A stretch of 33,662 nt of DNA from an uncultured Celeribacter sp. (GCA_938008015.1 CALLMA010000115.1:1-33662); one strand, 5' to 3'; counted from the stretch's first letter, positions 15,804-24,472 are shown. Program-made: numbers and translations. The notes: generated by a model not told the origin, from the letters alone.

Positions 15804-17123
15804 TTACCAACGGCGCTCAAAGCGGCGACGCAAGATGACCGCGAGGATATTCATTGTCAGCAAGAAGACGAGTAATATAATAATCCCGCCCCAAGCACGC
15901 TCATAAAAGGCCGGATCGGCGCGTGTTGACCATTGGTAAATTTGCGCAGGCATTGCTGTATTCGGGCCTGCAAAAAATTCTGCGATACTATCAGGCGCCG
16001 AAGCACCCTGAGCGAGAACAAGGCCAATGAGAAGCAAAGGTGCGGATTCACCAAGCGCTTGCGCCAAACCGATGATTGAGCCGGTCAAAATCCCAGGTGC
16101 CGCTAAAGGTAACACATGATGAAATACAGTTTGAAGCTTTGAGGCTCCAAGCCCGAGGGCCGCATCACGGATACTTGGCGGAACGGCCTTGAGCGAGGCG
16201 CGCGTTGCGATAATCACAGTTGGCAAGGTCATTAAGGTCAAAACCATCCCGCCGACAAAGGCAGAGTTGTTTTTAATCCAATCATCTCCAGAAATCGGGC
16301 CAAGGTAATTGATAAAAACAGAAAGCCCTAAAATACCAAACACAATCGATGGCACAGCGGCGAGATTGGAGATATTGACTTCAATGATATCTGTGAAGCG
16401 ATTTTGCGGTGCAAATTCTTCTAAGAAAATAGATGCAGCGACACCCAAGGTGACCGCACAACCTGCCACAACGATCATCATCGCTAAAGAGCCTAAAATC
16501 GCAGGGCCAAAGCCGGCCGCCTCAGGCGAACTTTCAGAAGCATCATTGCCAGTTATAAAGGCAAGGTTGAAGCCTTTTTTCAAAATGCCTGCCTTTTGCA
16601 TTTGATCGACGAGGTCTAACTGGGCAATTGAATAATTCTTAGAGCGTTCCGCATTCTCACGCACAACACGCCCCTTCATATACCCATCGATGAATGAGCC
16701 TGCCAAAAGTTTAAATTCAACCGTTGTACCGATTTGATCTGGGTTTTCTTGAACGAAAGAACGCAATTCCGCAGGCGCACGCCCAGAAATGATGCCCAGC
16801 AGTTCTTTCTCTTTCATCGTTGTCTCGATCCCCGCCTCTGCAAGCTCTGCATAGAGTGCATTCGCGATGATCTTCTTATAAGCCTTAGTCTTTAAAAGAC
16901 CCTTTTCAGCCTTTATGATTTCTTCTTGGACAAGAGGAATATCCATTGTCACGCGCGTTTGGAAGAAAGCGCCCAATCCCGAGGACAAGATCGTATAAAG
17001 CAGATAGACAAGCATAAATACGCCAATGGATATCGCCGTCAAACCATAAGCTTTAAAGCGTTTTTCGGCTCGATTTCTTTTCGTTGTTCGAGCATCTGCT
17101 GTGAAAAGAGACGTTTGGGTCAT
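15804..17123 (-). CDS. pstA: Phosphate ABC transporter permease PstA (with periplasmic insert)
   Basis: Inner-membrane permease subunit. After a first membrane helix (about residues 27-52) there is a hydrophilic segment to about residue 215, the DUF3333-type insert seen in alphaproteobacterial PstA. The usual permease core follows: five further helices with the cytoplasmic coupling loop [28 protein letters not shown] that contacts PstB. At 439 residues it is well above the 296 of E. coli PstA, and the insert explains the difference. The ATG overlaps the pstC stop by four bases. Confidence 0.95.
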   Translation of the reverse strand: MTQTSLFTADARTTKRNRAEKRFKAYGLTAISIGVFMLVYLLYTILSSGLGAFFQTRVTMDIPLVQEEIIKAEKGLLKTKAYKKIIANALYAELAEAGIETTMKEKELLGIISGRAPAELRSFVQENPDQIGTTVEFKLLAGSFIDGYMKGRVVRENAERSKNYSIAQLDLVDQMQKAGILKKGFNLAFITGNDASESSPEAAGFGPAILGSLAMMIVVAGCAVTLGVAASIFLEEFAPQNRFTDIIEVNISNLAAVPSIVFGILGLSVFINYLGPISGDDWIKNNSAFVGGMVLTLMTLPTVIIATRASLKAVPPSIRDAALGLGASKLQTVFHHVLPLAAPGILTGSIIGLAQALGESAPLLLIGLVLAQGASAPDSIAEFFAGPNTAMPAQIYQWSTRADPAFYERAWGGIIILLVFLLTMNILAVILRRRFERRW

Positions 17124-18613
17124 ACGTAACGCTCCTGATATTTGCGCACGATATAAAGTGCATAGACATTAAGCATGAGAGTTAGACAGAAAAGTGTGAG
17201 CCCAAGCGCGAAGGCAACAAGCGTTTCAGGGGAGTTGAAAGCCCCATCTCCTGTCAACTGAGCGACAATTCTTGTCGTAATGGTTGTCATGATTTCGAAA
17301 GGATTGATAAAGCGGTCTGGACTTTCATAGAAAATAGCCGCCGTTGCCCCTGCCCCCATGACCACAATCATAGTTTCACCAATTGCACGAGAGGCCGCGA
17401 GCAATATTGCTCCCACAACTCCTGGCAAAGCGGCCGGCAAAATAACTTGGCGTACGGTTTCAGACTGCGTTGCACCCAAACCATAAGAACCATCGCGCAT
17501 CGCTTGAGGGACAGAGTTGATGATATCGTCTGAAAGGGAACTCACGAATGGGATCAACATAATCCCCATAACGATTCCCGCCGTTAAAACAGATCGCCCA
17601 TCGGCCATCCATTCAACACCCAAGGCACCGCCTTTTCCAAAGAGGCCAAGTAAGAATGGGCCAAATGTTGTTAGGGCAAAAAGACCGTAAACAATTGTTG
17701 GAATGCCTGCGAGAACTTCAAGCGTTGGCTTGGCCACAGAGCGCATCAAGGGCGAGGCATACTCAGAGAGATAAATCGCTGCAAACAGTCCGATTGGAAC
17801 AGCAACAGCAAGAGCAATCAAAGATATGTACAGCGTTCCCCAAAGCAAAGGCAGTACACCGAGGGCACTGCCACCACGGAAATTGGCCGCCCACTGCGTT
17901 CCGAAGAAATATTGCGATGCTGGGTAAAGTTCAAAAAACCGTAAGGTTTCAAAAGTCATAGAGAGGACGATGCCAATTGTTGTAAAAATCGCAATTGATG
18001 CCGCTGCGACCAACAAAGCAATGATGCTATTTTCAACAACGTTGCGCGCACGAAAGTCTTTATTGGTTCGGATAATCGCATAGATAAGCCCAGCCAAAGA
18101 TATCACAACGATCAAGATATTTCGGATAAAGCTCCATTTTTTCACTCTGTCTTTTAGCGTTTTCGCGCTTTCAAGCATTTCAGCATTTACATCTGCCCCA
18201 AGAACCACACCTGCCTCTTGTATCAATGCTCGAACATCTGCTGTCTGAACATCCAAAGTGGCAATGTTTTCTTCTGCAATCAGCCCATTTTCAACGGCCG
18301 CCTCTAAGCCATTTGAAATTGTTTGCACTTGGGTCATCACCAAACTGCGCGAACCTGTGCTTTCAATTAATTCTGGAGAGATTTCTTTTAAAACGGAATT
18401 CGGAACAACAAGAGCTTGCAGCAACACAAAAGCAACCATCACCAACAAAGCCGGCAAACTTGCGAAGATCGCCACATTCCATCCGTAATGATGTGGCCGA
18501 GAGTGAAGTGCAGCTTGATCGCCTTTTGCCGATTTTAACGCACGCGAACGCCCGATAAAATACCCCAATGCAGCAACAACCAAAATCAATAAAAGCAAAT
18601 TTAACAAAGACAT
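17120..18613 (-). CDS. pstC: Phosphate ABC transporter permease PstC (N-terminally extended)
   Basis: Partner permease of PstA, 497 residues against 319 in E. coli. The extra length is N-terminal: a first hydrophobic helix (residues 3-20), a second (about 47-70), a periplasmic stretch, and a third helix (about 165-185) before the standard core. The core shows the coupling loop region SVPQAMRDGSYGLGATQSETVRQVILPAALPGVV and ASRAIGETMIVVMGAGA. AAGG lies nine bases before the ATG. It is separated from pstS by 77 bases containing a stable hairpin, and it overlaps pstA by four bases. Confidence 0.95.
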   Translation of the reverse strand: MSLLNLLLLILVVAALGYFIGRSRALKSAKGDQAALHSRPHHYGWNVAIFASLPALLVMVAFVLLQALVVPNSVLKEISPELIESTGSRSLVMTQVQTISNGLEAAVENGLIAEENIATLDVQTADVRALIQEAGVVLGADVNAEMLESAKTLKDRVKKWSFIRNILIVVISLAGLIYAIIRTNKDFRARNVVENSIIALLVAAASIAIFTTIGIVLSMTFETLRFFELYPASQYFFGTQWAANFRGGSALGVLPLLWGTLYISLIALAVAVPIGLFAAIYLSEYASPLMRSVAKPTLEVLAGIPTIVYGLFALTTFGPFLLGLFGKGGALGVEWMADGRSVLTAGIVMGIMLIPFVSSLSDDIINSVPQAMRDGSYGLGATQSETVRQVILPAALPGVVGAILLAASRAIGETMIVVMGAGATAAIFYESPDRFINPFEIMTTITTRIVAQLTGDGAFNSPETLVAFALGLTLFCLTLMLNVYALYIVRKYQERYV

Positions 18614-18635
18614 ATTAGAGCCTTATCTATGAGAA

Positions 18636-18661
18636 AGAAGGAGCAGAAACATGCTCCTTCT
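18636..18661 (-). terminator. Intercistronic hairpin between pstS and pstC
   Basis: AGAAGGAGCA and TGCTCCTTCT form a perfect 10-bp stem with a 6-base loop, 30 bases after the pstS stop. On the minus strand it is followed by TTTCTC rather than a full T tract. By position it would partly terminate transcription or protect the 3' end of pstS mRNA, giving more binding protein than permease. That is inference from operon logic. Confidence 0.65.
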
Positions 18662-18690
18662 AGATGTATCTTTTCAGACCAATATATGGC

Positions 18691-19740
18691 TTATTTGAGC
18701 GTTTGACCAGTCGATACAGCTTCTTGCGTTGCCGCCAATTCTGGATCTGACACAAGGCCATATTCTGCCAAAGGACCATCAGGGCCTGCTAAATCATCCG
18801 AGATGAAGAAATCTGCAAAAAGCTGAAGCCCTGGGATCACCGCAAGGTGTGCTTTTTTCATGTAGAAATACAATGGGCGAGACACTGGATATTCGCCTGA
18901 TGCAATTGTGTCTGTGTTCGCTTCAATGCCTGAAACTGTCGCAGTCTTTAAAACATCTGTGTTGTTTTCATAGAAAGCGAGACCAAATACACCGATACCA
19001 TTTGGATTGGCGTTAATAGACGCGAGTGTTTCTGTGTAATCGCCGTCAATATCAACGGATTTTCCGTCTGTACGAACCGCAATACACTGCTTTTCAGCTG
19101 CGTTATGCTTATCCTTATCTGTCGCCCCTTCCGCATTCGCTAAGAACACATCAAGCGCGCCGGCTTCTTCGCACCCTGCAAGAAGCACTTTATCTTCAAA
19201 CACTTCGCGTGTTCCGTGCTTCGTACCAGGAATAAAGGCCGCGATTTCGGCATTCGGCAAATCTGGATTTACATCGCTCCAAGTCGAGCTCGTATTACCG
19301 ACAATCTGACCATCGACAACTTGGTTTGCGCCAAGGGCTTTATAAATATCAATTGGCTCAAAAGCTGTGAATGCTGGGCCATCAATTTGCGAAGCAAACA
19401 CGATGCCATCATAACCGATGCGCACCTCGATGATATCTGTCACACCGGCTTGTGCGCATATTTCAACTTCTGATGCTTTGATTTTGCGAGAGGAGTTTGC
19501 AATATCGATTGTATTTTCGCCAACACCTTCACAAAAGCGCTTCAATCCGGCAGATGAACCACCTGATTCGACAACTGGCGTTGGAAAATCTGTATTTTCA
19601 CCAAAAGCTTCTGCGACGATTGAAGCATATGGGAGAACAGTTGACGAACCCGCAATGGAGACTTGATCGCGCGCGCTTAAAGTTGTTGCGCTCAATGCAA
19701 GCATTGCGATTGCAGAAGAAGACATTTTTACAAAAGACAT
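18691..19740 (-). CDS. pstS: Periplasmic phosphate-binding protein PstS
   Basis: First gene of the phosphate operon, 349 residues. A signal peptide (MSFVKMSSSAIAMLALSATTLSA) is followed by the mature start RDQVSIAGSSTVLPYA, where the SSTV stretch is the first phosphate-binding loop. The next binding segments are VVESGGSSAGLKRFCEG and DIANSSRKIK, and the central IPGTKHGTREVFE follows. It delivers phosphate to PstCA in the periplasm. Expression is likely PhoB-controlled through the Pho box at 19843-19861, about 100 bases upstream of the ATG. Confidence 0.95.
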   Translation of the reverse strand: MSFVKMSSSAIAMLALSATTLSARDQVSIAGSSTVLPYASIVAEAFGENTDFPTPVVESGGSSAGLKRFCEGVGENTIDIANSSRKIKASEVEICAQAGVTDIIEVRIGYDGIVFASQIDGPAFTAFEPIDIYKALGANQVVDGQIVGNTSSTWSDVNPDLPNAEIAAFIPGTKHGTREVFEDKVLLAGCEEAGALDVFLANAEGATDKDKHNAAEKQCIAVRTDGKSVDIDGDYTETLASINANPNGIGVFGLAFYENNTDVLKTATVSGIEANTDTIASGEYPVSRPLYFYMKKAHLAVIPGLQLFADFFISDDLAGPDGPLAEYGLVSDPELAATQEAVSTGQTLK

Positions 19741-19842
19741 TCATTAGCTCCTAGTCATCTTAGATGTCATTTAATCGGCGCCATAAAGCACCCTTTCTCC
19801 GGCCACAAGTACCGAAAGCTTGTGATGGTTTTGTGTAATTTT

Positions 19843-19861
19843 TGTAACAGAAATATGACAG
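19843..19861 (-). promoter_or_regulatory. Pho box upstream of pstS
   Basis: Read toward pstS the sequence is CTGTCATATTTCTGTTACA: two 7-base half-sites, CTGTCAT and CTGTTAC, spaced by ATTT, matching the PhoB direct-repeat consensus closely. A third, poorer half-site ATTACAC follows at the same 11-base period. I do not see a convincing -10 at the expected distance downstream. Confidence 0.85.
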
Positions 19862-19881
19862 CTGTCTCTCTAACTCTATAA

Positions 19882-19917
19882 AATAGGTTAACCTATTGAA
19901 TAAGTATAATTATTCAA
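19882..19917. repeat. Two adjacent palindromes in the pstS/dedA gap
   Basis: AATAGGTTAACCTATT (19882-19897) is a perfect 16-base palindrome. Sharing its last two bases, TTGAATAA / TTATTCAA (19896-19917) forms an 8-bp inverted repeat with a 6-base spacer. Either could bind a dimeric regulator acting on pstS or on the dedA-type gene. They are not obvious terminators because there is no T tract. Confidence 0.6.
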
Positions 19918-19927
19918 ACTTAAATCC

Positions 19928-19948
19928 TTAAAATTTTCTTAAGAAAAT
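19928..19948. promoter_or_regulatory. Third palindrome with CtrA-like spacing
   Basis: ATTTTCTTAAGAAAAT (19933-19948) is a perfect 16-base palindrome. Overlapping it, TTAA at 19928 and TTAA at 19939 have the 7-base spacing of a CtrA box. The stretch is AT-rich, so the CtrA match may be chance. Confidence 0.35.
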
Positions 19949-20001
19949 ACATCCCTAAACTGTATGATTGAAGAATCAGGCCACTTTTTTGGAAACGGAA
20001 T

Positions 20002-20109
20002 ATGACGATGCGCTGCATAGCTCGACTGCGGGATTTTCCTTCGTTTCCTATTGCAAGGCGCAAGAGAACCTTCGATAAGCACATCAACATCAGCACAATA
20101 GCAGTTTAG
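20002..20109 (+). CDS. Candidate 35-residue leader peptide before the dedA-type gene
   Basis: ATG at 20002 opens a 35-codon frame ending in TAG at 20107-20109, three bases before the ATG of the dedA-type gene. GGAAA lies six bases before its start, whereas the dedA-type ATG has no visible Shine-Dalgarno sequence. The peptide is basic (MTMRCIARLRDF, then RRKRTFDK). It could serve to couple translation into the downstream gene. I have no homology evidence, and an open frame this short can arise by chance. Confidence 0.3.
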   Translation: MTMRCIARLRDFPSFPIARRKRTFDKHINISTIAV

Positions 20110-20112
20110 ATC

Positions 20113-20691
20113 ATGATACAAAGATTATACGACTGGACCATGTCCCTCGCTCAAAGCCCTCATGCGCTTTGGGCTTTAGCCTTCATAGCTTTTATTGAAA
20201 GTTCAGTTTTTCCAATTCCGCCAGATATCTTGATGATCCCCCTCATTATTGCCATGCCAAAGCGCGCCTTTTTGATCGCCGGCATTGCGACAGCTGCATC
20301 CGTTTTAGGTGGTATTGCTGGATATCTCATTGGCGCTTTCGCTTTCGATACCATTGGCCAGCCCATTCTTGCCGCTCTGGGCAAAGAACATGCGATGGAA
20401 GGCTTCAATCAAAAGTTCAACGATTTTGGTTTCTGGCCGGTTTTGATCGCAGGTATTACGCCTTTTCCCTATAAGGTGATTACAATCATGTCTGGTTGGA
20501 GCGGTTTGCCTTTTATGACATTCCTTATCACTTCAATAATTGCGCGCGGCATTCGCTTCTTTTTAATCGCATGGCTTTTATGGAAATTCGGCGATCCCAT
20601 ACGTCACTTCATTGAAAAGCGCTTAGGGCTCATGTTTACGCTCTTTATTGTTATTCTTTTAGCCGGCTTTTTTGCTGTGAAACTGATGTGA
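20113..20691 (+). CDS. YqaA/DedA-type (VTT domain) membrane protein
   Basis: A 192-residue inner-membrane protein of the DedA superfamily, closest in length and pattern to YqaA. It shows FIESSVFPIPPDILMIPLI near the N-terminus, GGIAGYLIGAFAFDTIG, and the conserved re-entrant region VLIAGITPFPYKVITIMSG, with four to five membrane helices. DedA-family proteins have been linked to lipid carrier flipping and envelope homeostasis; the substrate of this subgroup is not established. It is followed seven bases later by dsbB, so the two likely form an operon. No ribosome binding site is visible before its ATG. Confidence 0.9.
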   Translation: MIQRLYDWTMSLAQSPHALWALAFIAFIESSVFPIPPDILMIPLIIAMPKRAFLIAGIATAASVLGGIAGYLIGAFAFDTIGQPILAALGKEHAMEGFNQKFNDFGFWPVLIAGITPFPYKVITIMSGWSGLPFMTFLITSIIARGIRFFLIAWLLWKFGDPIRHFIEKRLGLMFTLFIVILLAGFFAVKLM

Positions 20692-20698
20692 GGTCTCC

Positions 20699-21175
20699 AT
20701 GAAAAATCTCTCCGCGTCTTATTCCATTGCACTTGCAACTTTTGGCTCATTTTCGCTTCTGATAGGGGCCTTTATTTTCCAAGCCTTTGGCTATGCGCCT
20801 TGCGCAATGTGTCTTTGGCAGAGATGGCCGCATGGGGTTGCGATTGTTATTGGCATCCTCTTTTTTATAACAAATAAAAAATACTTCCTCCCCCTCGGTG
20901 CCATTTCAGTGGCCACGACAGGAGGGATTGGTGCATTTCATGTGGGTGTGGAGCAAAAATGGTGGGAAGGCCCCTCAAGTTGCACAAATAGCGGAAATGC
21001 TTTCGCAGGCTTGAGTGGGAACGATCTATTGCCCTCGGCTCCTTTGCAAGTTGAAAAGATCGTCTTTTGCGATGATATCGTTTGGGAACTCTTTGGCATA
21101 TCTATGGCTGGATATAATTTCCTAATATCCATTGCGCTTGTCGCCCTTTGGATCAATGGGCTAAGGCGCGCTTAA
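20699..21175 (+). CDS. dsbB: DsbB-family disulfide bond formation protein
   Basis: A 158-residue inner-membrane protein with four helices. The first periplasmic loop has the CxxC pair in GYAPCAMCLWQRWPHG, matching the PCxLCxxQR motif of DsbB. The second loop has cysteines in GPSSCTNSG and VFCDDI. DsbB reoxidises the periplasmic dithiol oxidase DsbA and passes electrons to quinone. AGGT lies just before the ATG, seven bases after the YqaA/DedA-type gene. Its stop overlaps the stop of the convergent anmK by four bases. Confidence 0.92.
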   Translation: MKNLSASYSIALATFGSFSLLIGAFIFQAFGYAPCAMCLWQRWPHGVAIVIGILFFITNKKYFLPLGAISVATTGGIGAFHVGVEQKWWEGPSSCTNSGNAFAGLSGNDLLPSAPLQVEKIVFCDDIVWELFGISMAGYNFLISIALVALWINGLRRA

Positions 21176-22275
21176 GGCAAGGCCAGTTGACCACCTGAAA
21201 GGGGCTGTTTTACTCCTGTTGTCATGGGAGCAGAAAGCGTCATGCCTTGAAAACTGCGCGCGGCAAGATACGCAAAAGCCTGCGCTTCAATGAAATCGCC
21301 ATCAAAGCCAATCGCTTCAATCGGCATCACATTACACGCCAACTCTTGCTCTAATAGCTGCATTAGAAAACGGTTTTTCCGCCCGCCGCCACAAACATAA
21401 AGCGCCTCAATGCGCTGCGGGCAAAGCTCCAACGCTTTGCGGACTGATGACACACATAAAGCAGAGGCCGTTGCCACCCCATCATGCGGATTAAGATCAT
21501 CGAGACAGGTTAAAAAGTCGCCAAAACTATTGCGATCGAGCGATTTTGGAGCCGATTTCTGAAAATAGGAATGGTTTAAAAAACGCTCCACAATCTGAAC
21601 ATCAACTTGCCCCGCCTTTGCAATCTCACCATCCAAATCAAAACCTTGGTTAAAATGGCGGTACATAAGATCATTAATTGGCGCATTTGCTGGGCCTGTA
21701 TCAAAGGCTATCAAAGCGCCCGCTTGAGCCGGATCAAGAAGAGAGCGATCCACCAAAGAGATATTGCCCACACCGCCTAAATTCAAAAAGGCAGTTTGTT
21801 GAAATTTTGGAATCTGTTTTGCAATGGCATGATGATAAAATGGCGCCAAAGGGGCACCCTGCCCGCCGTGCGCAACATCATGAGACCGCATATCCCATAT
21901 AACGGGGGCTTTCATTCTCTGTGCAAGGATATTCCCACGCCCCGCTTGAAACGTGCGCCCATTATCTGGATCATGTGCAAATGTTATGCCGTGGAAACCA
22001 ATAAGATCGTAATGTGCAACTTGGCTTAAGGCTTCGCAATGAGCCTCTTCTATCAGCTCCAGCACCTCAATCGATACATCCCACGCCCCAAGGCAGCCCC
22101 GCAACACCGCTTGCTCTTGCTCGCTATAAGCGCGGAAATAAGTCTCGCCAATATCTAAAACATCGCGACCATCCGTCTGAATAAGGGCAACATCAACCCC
22201 ATCCAAAGACGTTCCAGACATGCACCCCGCCACCCAAAGTGCTTTTCTATCGTGATTCCTATCATCAACTTGCAT
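21172..22275 (-). CDS. anmK: Anhydro-N-acetylmuramic acid kinase
   Basis: Phosphorylates 1,6-anhydroMurNAc, released by lytic transglycosylases, to MurNAc-6-phosphate for cell wall recycling. The 367-residue product matches the family length. The ATP-binding start CMSGTSLDGVDVAL, then WDMRSHDVAHGGQGAPLAPFYH, FLNLGGVGNISLV and AFDTGPANAPINDLM are all present, as is the C-terminal VCGGGRKNRFLM. The frame is open upstream with other possible starts (for example at 22323), but the ATG at 22275 fits the family start about 19 residues before MSGTSLDG. It is divergent from tyrS with about 70 bases between them. Confidence 0.94.
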   Translation of the reverse strand: MQVDDRNHDRKALWVAGCMSGTSLDGVDVALIQTDGRDVLDIGETYFRAYSEQEQAVLRGCLGAWDVSIEVLELIEEAHCEALSQVAHYDLIGFHGITFAHDPDNGRTFQAGRGNILAQRMKAPVIWDMRSHDVAHGGQGAPLAPFYHHAIAKQIPKFQQTAFLNLGGVGNISLVDRSLLDPAQAGALIAFDTGPANAPINDLMYRHFNQGFDLDGEIAKAGQVDVQIVERFLNHSYFQKSAPKSLDRNSFGDFLTCLDDLNPHDGVATASALCVSSVRKALELCPQRIEALYVCGGGRKNRFLMQLLEQELACNVMPIEAIGFDGDFIEAQAFAYLAARSFQGMTLSAPMTTGVKQPLSGGQLALP

Positions 22276-22347
22276 CACACTCTTTCCCTTTTGTCTCAGC
22301 CTAGATATATCAAGGTAAGCCATAATTTGTGAATGGAAAATATTGAT

Positions 22348-23604
22348 ATGAGCTATACCCCAAAGTCCGAGTTTCTGCGCATCATAATTCAACGCGGATT
22401 TCTTGCAGATTGTACCGACCTGCAAGAACTAGATGAACGCCTTCTTAAAGGAAGCTTAAGCGCTTATATCGGCTATGATGCAACCGCTGCCTCATTGCAC
22501 GTTGGCCACCTACTCAATATCATGTTGCTGCGCTGGTGGCAAAAAACGGGCAATACAGCCATTACCCTCATGGGCGGCGGCACAACCAAAGTTGGTGACC
22601 CCTCTTTTCGCTCAGATGAACGCCCCCTCCTCGGCCCTGAGCAAATTGATGCCAATATTGATGGGATGCAAAAAGTATTTGCGCGCTATCTCGATTATTC
22701 AGCGAGCACAGGTCATGGCGCCTTGATGTGCAACAATGCTGAATGGCTTGATACATTAAACTATCTTGATTTCTTGCGCGACATTGGCCGCCATTTCTCG
22801 GTCAACCGCATGCTCTCCTTTGAGAGCGTTAAATCCCGCCTTGACCGAGAGCAATCGCTCTCATTCCTTGAATTCAACTATATGATTTTGCAAGCTTACG
22901 ACTTCTTAGAGCTCAACAATCGATATGGCTGTGTGTTGCAGATGGGGGGTTCAGATCAATGGGGCAATATCGTCAATGGTATTGATTTGACGCGCCGCGT
23001 TGCAAATAAAGAAATCTTCGGTCTGACCACACCATTGCTGACAACATCAGATGGCCGCAAAATGGGCAAATCTCAAGGCGGTGCAATCTGGCTGAATGGG
23101 GATATGTTAAGCCCTTATGAATTCTGGCAGTTTTGGCGCAATACAACAGACGCGGATGTCGCACGTTTCTTGAAGCTTTATACAGAGCTCCCCGTTGAGG
23201 AATGTGAACGCCTTGGCGCGCTTGAAGGCTCCGACATCAATCAAGCCAAAATCATTCTCGCCAATGAAGTTACCAGCCTTCTTCACGGTCAAGAAGCGGC
23301 ACAAGCTGCGGAACAGACCGCGCGTGAAGTCTTTGAGAAAGGCGGCGTTGGTGATGATCTCCCAACCCTCGAACTTTCTCAATCCGACATAGGCGATGGC
23401 ATGTCGATTGTGCAACTATTTGTGAAATCTGGCCTTGCGAAAACGGGCAAAGATGCAAAGCGCTTGTTCAAGGAAAATGGCGCCAAAGTGAATGATCAGC
23501 CGCATTCGGATGCAGGTTGGGTCGTATCGGCTGCAGATCTTGAAAAGCCTTTGAAACTATCTGCTGGTAAAAAGCGCCACGCCCTCGTGATTTTGAACAC
23601 ATAA
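22348..23604 (+). CDS. tyrS: Tyrosyl-tRNA synthetase
   Basis: A class I synthetase of 418 residues. The HIGH motif appears as HVGH (51-54), the tyrosine pocket includes [12 protein letters not shown] and MILQAYDF, and GGSDQWGNI and the KMSKS-type KMGKS (238-242) follow. The C-terminal part from about residue 350 has the S4 RNA-binding pattern ([20 protein letters not shown]). I chose the ATG at 22348 because GGAAAA lies seven to eight bases before it and the family starts here; an in-frame ATG at 22333 has no binding site. Confidence 0.96.
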   Translation: MSYTPKSEFLRIIIQRGFLADCTDLQELDERLLKGSLSAYIGYDATAASLHVGHLLNIMLLRWWQKTGNTAITLMGGGTTKVGDPSFRSDERPLLGPEQIDANIDGMQKVFARYLDYSASTGHGALMCNNAEWLDTLNYLDFLRDIGRHFSVNRMLSFESVKSRLDREQSLSFLEFNYMILQAYDFLELNNRYGCVLQMGGSDQWGNIVNGIDLTRRVANKEIFGLTTPLLTTSDGRKMGKSQGGAIWLNGDMLSPYEFWQFWRNTTDADVARFLKLYTELPVEECERLGALEGSDINQAKIILANEVTSLLHGQEAAQAAEQTAREVFEKGGVGDDLPTLELSQSDIGDGMSIVQLFVKSGLAKTGKDAKRLFKENGAKVNDQPHSDAGWVVSAADLEKPLKLSAGKKRHALVILNT

Positions 23605-23607
23605 ATA

Positions 23608-23639
23608 TTTTAAAGGCATGCCACAGGTTGCCTTTAAAA
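23608..23639. terminator. Inverted repeat just after tyrS
   Basis: TTTTAAAGGCA and TGCCTTTAAAA form an 11-bp perfect stem with a 10-base loop, starting three bases after the tyrS stop. The 3' arm is T-rich but there is no T run beyond it, so it is an imperfect terminator or a 3'-end protecting hairpin. Confidence 0.55.
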
Positions 23640-23758
23640 ATATCCACATCGATGAAGCACCCTCTTTTCGCGCTCTTTTCACTTTCTTTTCAGGCGTGAG
23701 AATGGTGTAACATCACAAACACGAATCTTTATTCATATGAATTTCAGGAGGCCCCAGC

Positions 23759-24256
23759 ATGGCAGGCTCAGTTAATAAGGTAATTTTGGTCGGCAATCTT
23801 GGCCGCGATCCAGAAGTGCGCACATTTCAAAACGGTGGCAAAGTTTGCAACCTTCGCATTGCAACATCTGAGACATGGAAAGACCGCAACACAGGCGAAC
23901 GCCGTGAGCGCACAGAATGGCACTCTGTCGCCATTTTTTCAGAGCCCCTCGCACGCACTGCCGAGCAATATCTGCGCAAGGGTTCAAAGGTCTATATCGA
24001 AGGCCAACTCGAGACGCGCAAATGGCAAGATCAAAACGGGCAAGATCGCTATTCAACTGAAGTAACAATGCGCCCCTACACATCAACACTCGTCATGCTT
24101 GATGGGCGTTCTGGCGGCGGCGATCAAGGCGGCGGCGGATATGATCAAGGCGGCAACGGCGGATATGGCGGCGGAGGCTATAATCAAGGCCCATCCAGCA
24201 GCCAATCCTCTGGCCCTGCGCATTCCACAATGGATGACGACGAAATCCCATTTTAA
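23759..24256 (+). CDS. ssb: Single-stranded DNA-binding protein
   Basis: A 165-residue SSB. An N-terminal OB fold of about 110 residues begins [18 protein letters not shown] and includes [22 protein letters not shown] and [19 protein letters not shown] glycine-rich linker with GGYDQGG-type repeats follows, then the acidic C-terminal tip MDDDEIPF that recruits replication and repair proteins. AGGAGG lies seven to eight bases before the ATG, an unusually strong site suited to an abundant protein. A single-gene unit with its own strong terminator. Confidence 0.98.
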   Translation: MAGSVNKVILVGNLGRDPEVRTFQNGGKVCNLRIATSETWKDRNTGERRERTEWHSVAIFSEPLARTAEQYLRKGSKVYIEGQLETRKWQDQNGQDRYSTEVTMRPYTSTLVMLDGRSGGGDQGGGGYDQGGNGGYGGGGYNQGPSSSQSSGPAHSTMDDDEIPF

Positions 24257-24291
24257 AATAAAAAGCCCCGCTCATAGCGGGGCTTTTTATT
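24257..24291. terminator. Strong ssb terminator
   Basis: A perfect 16-bp stem with a 3-base loop (CAT) begins right after the ssb stop codon. Its GC core is GCCCCGCT / AGCGGGGC, and it is flanked by A and T runs on both sides, so it can act on both strands. Confidence 0.95.
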
Positions 24292-24397
24292 AGCCGCGTT
24301 GTTATAATACAAAACCTTATCACCCCTATCGTAAACTTGAATAGACCAAAGCCATCAGCCATAAAAAGATGTTTTTTTTTAAAAGGAAGGAGCGGCG

Positions 24398-24413
24398 TTA
24401 ATGCTTTATTAAC
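24398..24413. promoter_or_regulatory. CtrA-type box upstream of the first lipoprotein gene
   Basis: TTAATGCTTTATTAAC matches the TTAA-N7-TTAAC consensus of the alphaproteobacterial cell-cycle regulator CtrA exactly. It is 60 bases before the lipoprotein ATG and about 27 bases upstream of a candidate -10 TATAGT (24440-24445). Function is inferred from sequence only. Confidence 0.5.
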
Positions 24414-24472
24414 TTTACTTCTATTGGCGTATTTGCTTTTATAGTAAAAAAATAACGATGACAGGGGTTAAA

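Larger units (their letters stand above)
19741..20112. other. Regulatory gap between pstS and the dedA-type gene
   Basis: This 372-base divergent gap holds no gene longer than 60 codons that I would accept. From the pstS side it contains the untranslated leader, the Pho box (19843-19861), three palindromes within 67 bases (19882-19948) and a candidate 35-codon ORF (20002-20109) just before the dedA-type gene. Confidence 0.8.

Noticed and set aside
19939-20121. 60-codon minus-strand frame in the pstS/dedA gap
   Set aside because: No Shine-Dalgarno sequence, no recognisable feature, and it overlaps both the palindromes and the start of the dedA-type gene.
24116-24215. GGC-rich repeat tract in ssb as a repeat element
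   Set aside because: It encodes the glycine-rich linker normal for SSB proteins.
24372-24380. Run of nine T before lipoprotein 1 as a terminator or phase-variation tract
   Set aside because: No stem precedes it, the ssb terminator is already upstream, and a single short T run outside a coding region or between clear promoter hexamers is weak evidence for slippage control.
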